From positions 34,424 to 98,423 of the forward strand of contig NZ_JAGGQL010000029.1 of NCBI RefSeq assembly GCF_018613315.1: a stretch of DNA of 64,000 nucleotides, in the 5' to 3' direction. The notes beneath the pieces were generated by a model. That model ran no database searches. It was not told the DNA's origin and worked only from the letters and a program-made list of their open reading frames with translations. This stretch comes from Bacillus sp. ISL-37 (GTDB lineage Bacteria > Bacillota > Bacilli > Bacillales > Cytobacillaceae). The position numbers and the translations under genes were made by a program. Shown here in pieces: positions 15,119-23,502 of this stretch. Positions within the stretch are counted from its first letter, which is position 1. Each line of letters starts with the position of its first letter.

Positions 15119-17353
15119 ATGGGCAGTGACGGAAAGGTACAAAGATACACCGGATTATCTATCATATTTTTTCTTCTGTTCGCGGAGTTGATTGATTGGC
15201 TGACTTCGTTTTATTTTCCCATAAATGAAGCTGTTGGCTATTTGATCGATCTAGCTGTGTCCATTGTTTTTATCGCATTGGTCTTCCGGGTATTCAGAGC
15301 GGTGAAAAATACAGCAGAGGATTTAGAAGGACATAAAAAGAGGCTAAAAAGCATTTTTGATACTCTGGATGTCGCGATCTGGTCACATGACCTTAAGACA
15401 GACACATTGCTGATTACATCTGGGATCGAAAAATTATACGGACATTCGTCTGAAGAATTTTATCATGACAACACCCTCTGGAAAAAAGTCATCCACCCTG
15501 AGGATCTGCACATCTTAGCTGACAGGGAAGATGGATTTTCAAAAGGAGAAGCAGTCACCAGTGTGTATCGAATCATTCGTCCCGATGGAGAGGTGCGCTG
15601 GATCCAGGATAGAGGCATTCCGGTCATAGATGAAAACGGAAATTTCGTTGATTTTACAAGTGTCCTTTTCGATATAACCGACCGGCAGGAAAGTGAAGGA
15701 CGCTATCGCAGCCTAGTGGAAATGTCGCCCGATTTGATTGCTGTATACAGCAGAGGAAAGCTGGATTATATCAATGAAGCCGGCTGCAAGTTGTTCAAGG
15801 CGAAAAGTCCAGAGGAATTAATTGGACAGCCGATATCCAAGCTTATTCCCCCTGATGTACTGGCTCGTATAAAAAATCGCGAATTAACAATAGATGAGAA
15901 TTTTGAGGAAAAATTGTGGTTCGAATTTAAAGCAACACAGATAGACGGACAAAAAATTGATGTCGAAATGTCCGCGATGCCGATTTTATATGAAGGAAGA
16001 ATGGCTGAACAAATTGTTGGCCGTGATCTGACGCAGCGCAAGAAGGCGGAAAAAACCATCAAATATATGGCATATTATGACGTTCTTACCGGGCTGCCGA
16101 ATCGGAATATGGTCAGGAAGCACCTGAATAGTGCACTATCAAACGGCAAAGGGACTCTCGCAGTACTCTTTCTTGATCTCGACCGTTTCAAGATTATCAA
16201 TGATACGAAAGGCCACCGTGTTGGCGACCTATTGTTAAAGGTTGTTGCCACCAGGTTGAAAAATGCGGTCAAAGAGCAGGGGCTTGTATCACGCCAGGGC
16301 GGTGATGAATTCATCATTGTACTTAAGGATTTCGGGAAGGAACAAGTCGTTGAAGTCGCAGAAAGAATCCTTAATGAATTTAATGAAGGGATTACCATCG
16401 AAGGCCAGGAGTTCTTCGTGACCCCAAGCATTGGAATCAGCATGGCACCAGAGGATGGTCAGGATGAGGAAACGCTGATCAAGCATGCTGATACGGCGAT
16501 GTATCTCGCAAAAGATCGCGGGAAGAACAACTACCAGTTTTATACCGACAAGCTGCACGGACTCTCCTCCCGAAAAATGGAGCTGGAGAATGGCCTAAGG
16601 AAAGCGTTGGAGCAAAACCAGCTTATGCTCCATTATCAGCCACAGGTGAATTTGGAAACAGGGAAAATCATCGGGGTAGAGGCACTTGTACGCTGGGTGC
16701 ATCCGGAGAAAGGCATCATTTCGCCAGCTGCATTTATCCCTATGGCCGAGGAAACAGGATTGATCGTTCCTCTTGGAAAATGGGTGCTGGAAAAGGCAGC
16801 GTCTCAAAACAAAGTATGGCAGGAGAAAGGCTACAGCCCAATACCGATGTCAGTGAACATATCTGTGCGCCAGTTGCAGGAAGACACTTTCATTGATTGT
16901 GTAAAGCGGGTACTGATCGATACTCAGCTGGCACCGAATTATCTTGATTTTGAAATCACAGAGAGTGTCATGCAGAACAGCGAGAAAACAGCAATGATTC
17001 TGGACGAACTGAAGGAGCTTGGCATAACGCTTGCGATTGACGACTTTGGTACCGGATATTCATCGTTGAGCTTACTGAAGCATTTTCCGATTGATAAAAT
17101 CAAAATCGACAAATCATTCGTTGATGATATCATCCATCACTCCAACCAAGGAGCGATGGTCAAGACAATCATTGACATGGGACACAATCTTAAATTTAGT
17201 GTTATTGCAGAAGGTGTAGAAGAACAGGAGCAGGTTGAATTTTTACTGAAAAATGGCTGCATGATTGGACAAGGCTATCATTTCAGTAGACCTCTATCAG
17301 TGGAAGCAATGGAAGAATTGCTGATCAAAAATAACGAAGGCATTCTGCAGTAG
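15119..17353 (+). CDS. PAS-PAS-GGDEF-EAL cyclic-di-GMP signalling protein
   Basis: The 744-residue protein has two N-terminal membrane helices (residues 12-30 and 36-60) and two PAS domains (about 70-187 and 190-310), each ending in the linker (D)ITDRQ or DLTQRKKAEK. A GGDEF domain follows (about 315-475) with intact GGDEF at 394-398, then an EAL domain (about 490-735) with E521-A-L and DDFGTGYSSLSLLKHFPIDK. Both active sites look intact, so it may make and degrade c-di-GMP, with PAS sensing deciding which. No RxxD inhibitory site precedes GGDEF. It is monocistronic; the ligand is unknown. Confidence 0.93.
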   Translation: MGSDGKVQRYTGLSIIFFLLFAELIDWLTSFYFPINEAVGYLIDLAVSIVFIALVFRVFRAVKNTAEDLEGHKKRLKSIFDTLDVAIWSHDLKTDTLLITSGIEKLYGHSSEEFYHDNTLWKKVIHPEDLHILADREDGFSKGEAVTSVYRIIRPDGEVRWIQDRGIPVIDENGNFVDFTSVLFDITDRQESEGRYRSLVEMSPDLIAVYSRGKLDYINEAGCKLFKAKSPEELIGQPISKLIPPDVLARIKNRELTIDENFEEKLWFEFKATQIDGQKIDVEMSAMPILYEGRMAEQIVGRDLTQRKKAEKTIKYMAYYDVLTGLPNRNMVRKHLNSALSNGKGTLAVLFLDLDRFKIINDTKGHRVGDLLLKVVATRLKNAVKEQGLVSRQGGDEFIIVLKDFGKEQVVEVAERILNEFNEGITIEGQEFFVTPSIGISMAPEDGQDEETLIKHADTAMYLAKDRGKNNYQFYTDKLHGLSSRKMELENGLRKALEQNQLMLHYQPQVNLETGKIIGVEALVRWVHPEKGIISPAAFIPMAEETGLIVPLGKWVLEKAASQNKVWQEKGYSPIPMSVNISVRQLQEDTFIDCVKRVLIDTQLAPNYLDFEITESVMQNSEKTAMILDELKELGITLAIDDFGTGYSSLSLLKHFPIDKIKIDKSFVDDIIHHSNQGAMVKTIIDMGHNLKFSVIAEGVEEQEQVEFLLKNGCMIGQGYHFSRPLSVEAMEELLIKNNEGILQ

Positions 17354-17516
17354 CAGAGTGTCTTTATTTATGGCTCATTTGGTTGTTATGCATAACTAAA
17401 GTTAATGTACTTTCACTGTTTTTTTTCGAGGTGAATACAAATACTAACCTGGATGTTTAACAGAAGACAGTTTAGGCTATTACACTTTCGTATACTAAAG
17501 AAGGAGGATTACATCA

Positions 17517-18641
17517 ATGAATGAAAAGTATAAACCATTATTTGATTCGTTTACGTTCCCTAATGGGATTAACCTGAAAAATAGACTTGTCATGGCGCCG
17601 ATGACCAACTTTTCGTCGAACGATGATGGAACCGTAACGGACGCAGAGGTGAAATATTATGCCCGCCGCTCGAAAGGCGTAAGCATGGTTGTAACTGCGT
17701 GTACATATGTAACCCGCAATGGGAAAGGCTTTCATGGAGAATTCGGTGCCGATAGTGATGAGATGATTCCTAGCCTTAGGAAGCTGGCCTCTGCGATAAA
17801 AGCGGAAGGTGCGAAAGCGGTACTGCAAATTTTCCATGGCGGCCGCGAGTGTCCTCCTGAGCTTGTGCCAAACGGGGATATCGTCAGTGCGAGCGATGTT
17901 CAATCTGAACGCAACAGCGCGAAGGCACCACGAGCATTGACTGGGGAAGAAGTGGAAGAGATCATTGCTGCGTTTGGGGAGACCACCCGGAGAGCGATTG
18001 AAGCAGGCTTTGATGGAGTCGAGATCCACGGAGCCAACGGCTACTTGATTCAGCAATTCTTTTCGCCACATTCAAACAAGCGTGATGATCAATGGGGCGG
18101 ATCGCTGGAGAAAAGGGTGGCATTCCCGCTGGCGGTTGTGGATGAGGTAAAAAGAGTAACCGCAAATCACGCAAAGGAACCGTTTATCGTCGGATACAGA
18201 TTCTCGCCAGAAGAACCTGAGGAGCCGGGCATAATGATGGCTGATACATTGGAACTAATTGATGTCCTGGCTGAAAAGGACCTGGACTATTTGCATGTTT
18301 CTTTAAATGATTTCTGGTCAAAGCCAAGAAGAGGTGTCGATGATGACCGTTCAAGGATGGAAATCATCCAAGAGCGCGTGGGAAGCAAAGTTCCTGTCAT
18401 AGGTGTCGGCTCACTTTACAGCGCAGAAGATGTTATCAAAGCATTTGGAACAGGAGTGCCACTGCTCGCCTTAGGCCGTGAACTGATCATTGATCCAGAT
18501 TGGGTCGAAAAAGTTGAAACAGGCCGTGAAAATGAAATCGAAACAAAGATCGATCATGGTGCACAGGCACGACTCGTTGTTCCGGATCCATTATGGCAGG
18601 CAATCGTCAATACACCAGGCTGGTTTCCAGGCGTTCAATAA
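17517..18641 (+). CDS. NADH-dependent flavin oxidoreductase (old yellow enzyme family, YqiG-like)
   Basis: This 374-residue FMN-dependent TIM-barrel protein begins FDSFTFPNGINLKNRLVMAP, the standard OYE start. It has LQIFHGGRE and the active-site segment VEIHGANGYLIQQFFSPHSN, with the His/Asn pair that binds the substrate carbonyl. The family reduces activated alkenes or NAD(P)H-linked enoates; the physiological substrate is unknown. The ATG follows AAGGAGGATTACATCA. It is closest in pattern to B. subtilis YqiG. It ends in a terminator followed by 20-bp repeat array 1. Confidence 0.9.
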   Translation: MNEKYKPLFDSFTFPNGINLKNRLVMAPMTNFSSNDDGTVTDAEVKYYARRSKGVSMVVTACTYVTRNGKGFHGEFGADSDEMIPSLRKLASAIKAEGAKAVLQIFHGGRECPPELVPNGDIVSASDVQSERNSAKAPRALTGEEVEEIIAAFGETTRRAIEAGFDGVEIHGANGYLIQQFFSPHSNKRDDQWGGSLEKRVAFPLAVVDEVKRVTANHAKEPFIVGYRFSPEEPEEPGIMMADTLELIDVLAEKDLDYLHVSLNDFWSKPRRGVDDDRSRMEIIQERVGSKVPVIGVGSLYSAEDVIKAFGTGVPLLALGRELIIDPDWVEKVETGRENEIETKIDHGAQARLVVPDPLWQAIVNTPGWFPGVQ

Positions 18642-18656
18642 TAATTTTGCTGAAAA

Positions 18657-18690
18657 AAGAACCAAAGTTGCTGCTTTGGTTCTCTTTATC
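18657..18690 (+). terminator. terminator after the OYE gene
   Basis: GAACCAAAG (18659-18667) pairs with CTTTGGTTC (18674-18682), followed by TCTTTATC. Confidence 0.8.
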
Positions 18691-18726
18691 GTTCATTCTA
18701 GATGAAAATCCATTAGCAGAAGCAAC

Positions 18727-18867
18727 TTATTGGCGAAAATTCGTTTTTATTGGCGATATTTTAATTTTATTGGCGAAAAAATGAATTTATTGGCGAAGTT
18801 CACAGGTTTATTGGCGATTTTATGATTTTATTGGCGAACTGGAAATTATCCTCGATTTTTTCCAGTT
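18727..18867 (+). repeat. 20/21-bp intergenic repeat array 1 with terminal hairpin
   Basis: Six units beginning TTATTGGCGA start at 18727, 18747, 18767, 18787, 18808 and 18828 (spacing 20, 20, 20, 21, 20). The last runs into the hairpin AACTGGAAA ... TTTCCAGTT (18837-18867). The same organisation occurs at 22207, 27722, 27844 and 60979. It is non-coding. The rest of the gap to the bcd gene (18868-19017) holds a possible TATAAT at 18920-18925 and nothing else I can name. Confidence 0.88.
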
Positions 18868-19017
18868 GAATTGCCATAGAAGTGTAAGATATATCACCGT
18901 AAGCAGCAGTTAAAGTCTTTATAATGAAAATATGTAAGGGTTTACATTTATTTGTTGATCTGGAAACTACCTACACTGACGCAGCTTTGCCAGGTTCGAT
19001 TACGGGAGGGGATGTTT

Positions 19018-20118
19018 GTGTTGCTAACGGAAGAACAGAAAATGGTGCTGGATATTTTTGAAGAAATGAAAAACGAGGGGCATGAACAGGTGATCTTCAA
19101 CTATGACAAGGCAACTGGATTGAAGTCGATTGTCGCCATCCATGATACGACGCTCGGCCCGGCGCTAGGGGGATGCCGGATGTGGGATTATGAATCGACT
19201 GAAGAAGCGCTTCGAGATGTTTTACGCCTTTCGAAGGGGATGACTTATAAATGCGGCGTTTCAGGTGTGACCTATGGAGGCGGAAAAGCGGTCATCATCG
19301 GCGATCCCAAGTCGGAAAAATCGGATGAGCTTTTCCAGGCTTTTGGCTCATTCATTGAAACATTAAAGGGGCGATTTTACACCGGAACGGATGTTGGTAC
19401 AGTCGGCATGGACTTCGTTTCCGCATCCAAGCAAACATCGTATCTTGTTGGCTTGCCTGAAGAATATGGCGGCAGCGGCAATTCGGCTGTAATTACAGCA
19501 TTCGGTGTTTGGAAAGCAATCAAGGCAACGGCAAAAGAAATTTTTGGAACGGACTCACTTAGGGACCGGAAAATTGCGGTCCAGGGCCTTGGAAAAGTCG
19601 GCCGCTTTCTTGTTGGCCACCTTCATGAAGAAGGGGCGAAGCTAATCGTCACCGATATTTTTGAAGAGAATGTAATAGAAGTTAAGGAGCAATACCCAGA
19701 TATCGAAACAGTTGAACCACTTGATATTTACAGCGTAGAATGCGACATATTTTCACCAAATGCACTGGGCGCCGTTATCAATGACATCACGATCCCAAAA
19801 CTCAAGTGCCTCGCAGTTGCCGGAGCAGCGAATAATGTGCTGGCAGAAGAACGCCACGGTGACATGCTGCATCAGAAGGGCATTCTATATGCTCCGGACT
19901 ATGTGGCCAATGCAGGCGGATTGATCCAGGTGGCGGATGAACTCCATGAATACAGCAAGGACCGGGCGTTCAAGAATGCGAGCATGATCTATGATATTCT
20001 CGGAAAAATCTACAAAATCTCCAAAACTCATGATATACCAACGTATAAAGCCGCAAATATATTAGTAGAAGAGAAGATTGAAAAAATCGGCAGAATCCAG
20101 AGCAAGTATACAGGTTAA
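19018..20118 (+). CDS. bcd: leucine dehydrogenase (branched-chain amino acid dehydrogenase)
   Basis: This NAD-dependent enzyme deaminates Leu, Ile and Val to branched 2-oxoacids. The 366-residue length fits the family. Visible features are IHDTTLGPALGGCRMW, the catalytic Lys in YGGGKAVIIGDP, the dinucleotide motif VQGLGKVGRFL (about residue 180) and PDYVANAGGLIQV. The start is GTG 19018, 6 nt after GGGAGGGG; an ATG two codons earlier sits too close to that site. It heads a bcd-ptb-buk operon. B. subtilis has ptb-bcd-buk-lpdV-bkdAA-bkdAB-bkdB, so gene order is changed and the 2-oxoacid dehydrogenase genes are absent here. Confidence 0.93.
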   Translation: MLLTEEQKMVLDIFEEMKNEGHEQVIFNYDKATGLKSIVAIHDTTLGPALGGCRMWDYESTEEALRDVLRLSKGMTYKCGVSGVTYGGGKAVIIGDPKSEKSDELFQAFGSFIETLKGRFYTGTDVGTVGMDFVSASKQTSYLVGLPEEYGGSGNSAVITAFGVWKAIKATAKEIFGTDSLRDRKIAVQGLGKVGRFLVGHLHEEGAKLIVTDIFEENVIEVKEQYPDIETVEPLDIYSVECDIFSPNALGAVINDITIPKLKCLAVAGAANNVLAEERHGDMLHQKGILYAPDYVANAGGLIQVADELHEYSKDRAFKNASMIYDILGKIYKISKTHDIPTYKAANILVEEKIEKIGRIQSKYTG

Positions 20119-20137
20119 GTAACAGGAGGTGAGAAGC

Positions 20138-21064
20138 ATGCGCTATAAAAGCTTTAAAGATGTCATTGATGCTGCGCGAATAAGGCCGCCTGTAAAAATG
20201 AGCGTCGCGGCTGCACACGATTTGGATGTGCTCGAAGCTGTGAAAGCCGCAGTGGAACTCGGAATCATTGAGCCGTATCTAGTCGGCGACCCGCAAAAAA
20301 TCTTTGAGCTGGCAAGGGAACTCGACTTTTCTGTTGAGGAATATCCTGTTTATCCGGCCTATACTGAAAATGAAAATGCGTTTATTGCTGCTAAACTGGC
20401 AAGCGATGCTCAAGTGCAGGCAATCATGAAAGGCTTCGTGAATAGCACACCATTTTTAAAAGGGGTGCTTCATAAGGAGCTCAATTTAAAAACTGGCTCT
20501 GTTATCAGCCATATCTCCGTGTTCGACATCCCGGGTGCAGATCGGCTTATTAGTATGAGTGATGGCGGTATTAATATTTCGCCAGATTTTCAGCAAAAGA
20601 AGCAGATCATCCTGAATGCAGTAGAGTTCCTGGACAGAATTGGAATGGACCGTCCGCGCGTAGCGATTTTAGCAGCGAACGAACGAGTCAGCGAGAAGAT
20701 GCCAGTGACCGTGGAAGCTGACCATCTGGCCATGCTGATTAAAAATGAATATAGCAAGGACCTGCTGATAGAAGGACCGCTTCCGCTGGACCTCGCCATC
20801 AGCAGGGAATCTCTTCTGCATAAAGGACTAGAAAGCGAGCTTGAGGGAGCAGCCGATCTGCTCATTGTCCCAACAATCGAGGCAGGAAACTTCCTTGGCA
20901 AGGCGATCACATATATTGCGAAGGGGACGATGGCAGGAATCGTGCTGGGTGCGAAAGTACCGCTCGTATTAAACTCCCGGTCAGATACAGCAGAGGCAAA
21001 ATTGGCTTCGATTGCACTGGCCGTCGTTGCGGCATCCAATACAACGGTCAGCGTTGGAAGATAG
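20138..21064 (+). CDS. ptb: phosphate butyryltransferase
   Basis: The enzyme exchanges CoA for phosphate on butyryl- and branched-chain acyl-CoA. The 308-residue protein has the PTA_PTB fold stretches AAAHDLDVLEAVKAAVELG, YLVGDP, KGFVNSTPFLKGVL, GPLPLDLAIS and a C-terminal ADLLIVPTIEAGNFLGK. The ATG at 20138 is 7-8 nt after AGGAGGTGA; an in-frame GTG inside that site was rejected as start. It lies 19 nt after bcd and 10 nt before buk, so all three are one transcript that turns branched acyl-CoA into acyl phosphate and then ATP. Confidence 0.93.
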   Translation: MRYKSFKDVIDAARIRPPVKMSVAAAHDLDVLEAVKAAVELGIIEPYLVGDPQKIFELARELDFSVEEYPVYPAYTENENAFIAAKLASDAQVQAIMKGFVNSTPFLKGVLHKELNLKTGSVISHISVFDIPGADRLISMSDGGINISPDFQQKKQIILNAVEFLDRIGMDRPRVAILAANERVSEKMPVTVEADHLAMLIKNEYSKDLLIEGPLPLDLAISRESLLHKGLESELEGAADLLIVPTIEAGNFLGKAITYIAKGTMAGIVLGAKVPLVLNSRSDTAEAKLASIALAVVAASNTTVSVGR

Positions 21065-21074
21065 GAGAGTTATC

Positions 21075-22133
21075 ATGAAAATCCTTGCAATAAATCCAGG
21101 TTCCACTTCTACCAAGCTAGCAGTTTATGAAGACGAAAAATTACTTTTTGAAGAAACCATCCGTCATGCTGATGCTGAAATCATGAAGCTGCCGGAACTG
21201 GCCGACCAGCTGCCATACAGGCTTGAGTCCATTATGGAGGCTTTACGAGTGAAGGAATTCAAGGCTTCAGAGCTCGACGCGGTCGTTGGCCGGGGCGGAA
21301 TGCTGAAGCCAATGGAGAGTGGAACGTATTTTGTAGATAATCATCTGCTAGATGATGCACGCTCAGGGAAATATGGCAATCATGCATCGAACCTGGGATC
21401 CATTATCGCAGTGGAGATAGCTGGAACTCATCAAATACCTGCCTATACCGTTGACCCTGTATGTGTGGATGAACTGATGGATGAAGCGAGAATTTCCGGC
21501 CTCGCTGATATCGAAAGGAAAAGCCATGTTCACGCTCTCAATATCAAGGCAGTTTCTCGTAAAATTGCAGAGGAAATCGGGAAGGATTTGGGTGATACAA
21601 ACTTTGTTGTGGCCCATCTAGGTGGCGGCATTTCAGTCGCTGCACTTCGGAATAGCAGGATCATTGATGTCAATAATGCCGAAAATGAGGGGCCGTTCTC
21701 TCCTGAGAGGGCGGGCGGGCTTCCGGCAAAACAGCTTGTCCAGCTTTGTTTTTCAGGAAAATATACGGAAAAAGAATTGCTTCAGCGGATGACAAAGCAG
21801 GGTGGGGTGTATTCCTATCTCGGTAACAAGAATCTTATAGAAGTTGAGAAGCGGGTAGTTGATGGTGACTTGGAAGCCGGTCTAATTTTAAAAGCTATGG
21901 TACATCAGATTGGAAAAGAGATTGGTGCGATGGCCACGGTACTGGAAGGGAAGATTGACGGAATCATCCTTACCGGGGGAATCGCCCATTCAGATCTGAT
22001 TACAGGTTTGATTCAGGAGAAAATCAGTTTTCTAGGAAAAGTTTTCGTACTGCCTGGTGAAGCCGAAATGGAAGCCCTGGTTGCAGGTGCTTTTAGAGTG
22101 ATGAACGGGCAGGAACATGCGAAAATCTATTGA
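21075..22133 (+). CDS. buk: butyrate kinase
   Basis: This acetokinase-family enzyme makes ATP from butyryl or branched acyl phosphate. The 352-residue protein opens ILAINPGSTSTKLAVYEDE and has VVGRGGMLKPMESGTY, VAHLGGGISVAAL, and IILTGGIAHS near the C-terminus, the two latter being nucleotide-binding signatures of the ASKHA fold. The ATG at 21075 follows AGGAGAGTTATC. It is the last gene of bcd-ptb-buk: a strong terminator follows, so no lpdV/bkd genes are co-transcribed. Confidence 0.94.
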   Translation: MKILAINPGSTSTKLAVYEDEKLLFEETIRHADAEIMKLPELADQLPYRLESIMEALRVKEFKASELDAVVGRGGMLKPMESGTYFVDNHLLDDARSGKYGNHASNLGSIIAVEIAGTHQIPAYTVDPVCVDELMDEARISGLADIERKSHVHALNIKAVSRKIAEEIGKDLGDTNFVVAHLGGGISVAALRNSRIIDVNNAENEGPFSPERAGGLPAKQLVQLCFSGKYTEKELLQRMTKQGGVYSYLGNKNLIEVEKRVVDGDLEAGLILKAMVHQIGKEIGAMATVLEGKIDGIILTGGIAHSDLITGLIQEKISFLGKVFVLPGEAEMEALVAGAFRVMNGQEHAKIY

Positions 22134-22137
22134 AAAA

Positions 22138-22190
22138 TGCCTGAGCCAATGTGTTTTGCGAGGACACATGAAGGCTCAGGCACTTTTTTT
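22138..22190 (+). terminator. terminator of the bcd-ptb-buk operon
   Basis: TGCCTGAGCC (22138-22147) and GGCTCAGGCA (22173-22182), with an inner TGTG/CACA pairing, then CTTTTTTT. Confidence 0.92.
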
Positions 22191-22206
22191 GACTAGAATA
22201 AAGGAG

Positions 22207-22360
22207 TTATTCGCAAAAATAGCATTTTAATCGATAAAAGCCAGGATTTATTCACAAGTAAATAGAGTTATTGACATTTTATTCACAAATAAATGAAGTT
22301 TATTCGCAAAAAACACCCACTTATTCGCAAACTGGAAATTATCGCTGATTTCTTCCAGTT
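22207..22360 (+). repeat. 20/21-bp intergenic repeat array 2, TTATTCGCAA variant, overlapping a gene end
   Basis: Units starting TTATTCGCA, TTAATCGAT, TTATTCACA or TTATTGACA begin at 22207, 22227, 22248, 22268, 22279, 22300 and 22321. Spacing is 20-21 except one 11-bp step. The array ends in ACTGGAAATTATCGCTGATT and TTCCAGTT, the same hairpin type as the other arrays. The core word is TCGCAA or TCACAA instead of TGGCGAA. The hairpin lies inside the last codons of the convergent ketopantoate reductase gene. Confidence 0.8.
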
Positions 22361-23277
22361 CCAAGTCCACTCTCATAGATTTTCACATTAGCATAAATGG
22401 CAGATAGGATCGGCGCAGCCAATCCTGACTGCTCAGCATTCTCCAGCAAGTAGCCAAAGAGGTGGTCGCCTTCTGTTAGCAGTGACTTTTCCATATCGCG
22501 CTGGAGAGAAGATTTCATTGCATGGCCAATTTCTTTCATTTTCCCAAGGGTAGCCTTCACAGCACCCGATGCAAGTGGCGCGCCGATTTTCTCCATGATT
22601 GTTGCCGTCTCATGGACCAGAAGCTCGATTGTTTTCCAGCCATGCTTCTGATCGCGAATAGGACCAATCGGTGATCTGAATAGGGAGGTAATGCCGCTCA
22701 TTGAGGTGATGAATAAGTATTTGTGCCACATTTCCTGCTCAATTTTTTCAGAAAGTCGGAAGCTTGCCTTTGTTCCGTTAAATGCTTCTTCCAGCTGTGA
22801 AATTCGTTCAGTCTTTTCACCATTCCGTTCACCGAACACTAAATCATGGATCGGGCTGGTTTGAACTATTTTTCCATCCTGAGTCATGGTTGTCTCGATA
22901 AAACATAGGCCTCCAATTACCTTTTCAGCCCCGAAAGTTTCTGTCAGCACATCAAGATGCGCAATTCCGTTCAATAATGGCAGGACCATCGTCTCGTTTC
23001 CAACGTAAGGCTGGATGCTCTCAATCGCGCCATCCAGATGATAGGACTTTGTGGAAACCAGGATAGCGTCATATGGTTCCACATTTTCCCCTGCCAAAAT
23101 AGTCTTAGGCTCCGGAAAATGCATATCTCCATGGATGCTTTCCACTACCAACCCAGTTTCACGAAGCTGCTGCTGGCGTTTTTCACGGACCAAAAATGTG
23201 ACATCCCCTCCTTTTTCCAAAAGGCGGCCACCGAAGTAGCCGCCAATTGCTCCTGCTCCCACGATTAATATTTTCAT
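22339..23277 (-). CDS. panE: 2-dehydropantoate 2-reductase (ketopantoate reductase family)
   Basis: The NADPH-dependent enzyme reduces ketopantoate to pantoate in pantothenate/CoA synthesis. The 312-residue protein opens with the Rossmann motif ILIVGAGAIGGYFGGRL, has ILVSTKSYHLDGAI, LLNGIAHLDVL and the C-terminal domain Lys region EQEMWHKYLFITSMSG. ATG 23277 lies 9 nt after AAGGAGG; TTG/ATG codons at 23286 and 23283 are too close to that site. Bacillaceae often carry several such paralogs, so the true substrate may differ. The final residues (TGRNQR) are encoded by the hairpin of repeat array 2, so the C-terminus was probably altered by the repeat. Confidence 0.82.
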   Translation of the reverse strand: MKILIVGAGAIGGYFGGRLLEKGGDVTFLVREKRQQQLRETGLVVESIHGDMHFPEPKTILAGENVEPYDAILVSTKSYHLDGAIESIQPYVGNETMVLPLLNGIAHLDVLTETFGAEKVIGGLCFIETTMTQDGKIVQTSPIHDLVFGERNGEKTERISQLEEAFNGTKASFRLSEKIEQEMWHKYLFITSMSGITSLFRSPIGPIRDQKHGWKTIELLVHETATIMEKIGAPLASGAVKATLGKMKEIGHAMKSSLQRDMEKSLLTEGDHLFGYLLENAEQSGLAAPILSAIYANVKIYESGLGTGRNQR

Positions 23278-23347
23278 ATCCATCAACCTCCTTGACGATG
23301 TAAAAGTGCACGCCTGGAATCAAGCGTGCACAATCCTTATCTTATTA

Positions 23348-23500
23348 TTATACAAGATAGGCTGCGAGCAGCCCTCCTGCAGTAATGAAAACAATGATGA
23401 ATTTTGCGAAAAGGGGAAGCTGCTCTTTCCCTTTGTCATTAACTTGTGCTTCCTTCTCATTGACCGATTTGCGGTATTCCGGACTGCAGCATCCGCTCAT
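23348..23500 (-). CDS. small membrane protein linked to CstA (50 aa)
   Basis: The ATG at 23500 lies 2 nt after the cstA stop and has AAGGTGG as ribosome binding site inside the cstA end, so translation is coupled. The peptide starts MSGCCSPEYRKSV, has a charged stretch rich in K and E, then one membrane helix, FAKFIIVFITAGGLLAAYLV, at the C-terminus. A small partner protein after CstA is known in other bacteria (YbdD in E. coli), but this sequence is not obviously the same family. The vicinal CC near the N-terminus could bind metal. Function unknown. Confidence 0.75.
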   Translation of the reverse strand: MSGCCSPEYRKSVNEKEAQVNDKGKEQLPLFAKFIIVFITAGGLLAAYLV

Positions 23501-23502
23501 CG

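Noticed and set aside
18727..18867. CRISPR-like array
   Set aside because: Units are about 20 bp with a conserved half and a semi-conserved half and no unique spacers of constant length; there are no cas genes in the window.
18837..18867. Array-capping hairpin as an intrinsic terminator
   Set aside because: In neither direction is the stem followed by a T-run; the T-tract lies inside the loop and stem. At 22138 and 60906 a classical terminator already precedes the array.
18940..19017. Sigma-54 promoter upstream of bcd (as in the B. subtilis bkd operon)
   Set aside because: A TGACGC...TTGCC sequence exists near 18975-18995 but the -24/-12 spacing is one base off and the GG element is not kept; no BkdR gene is in the window.
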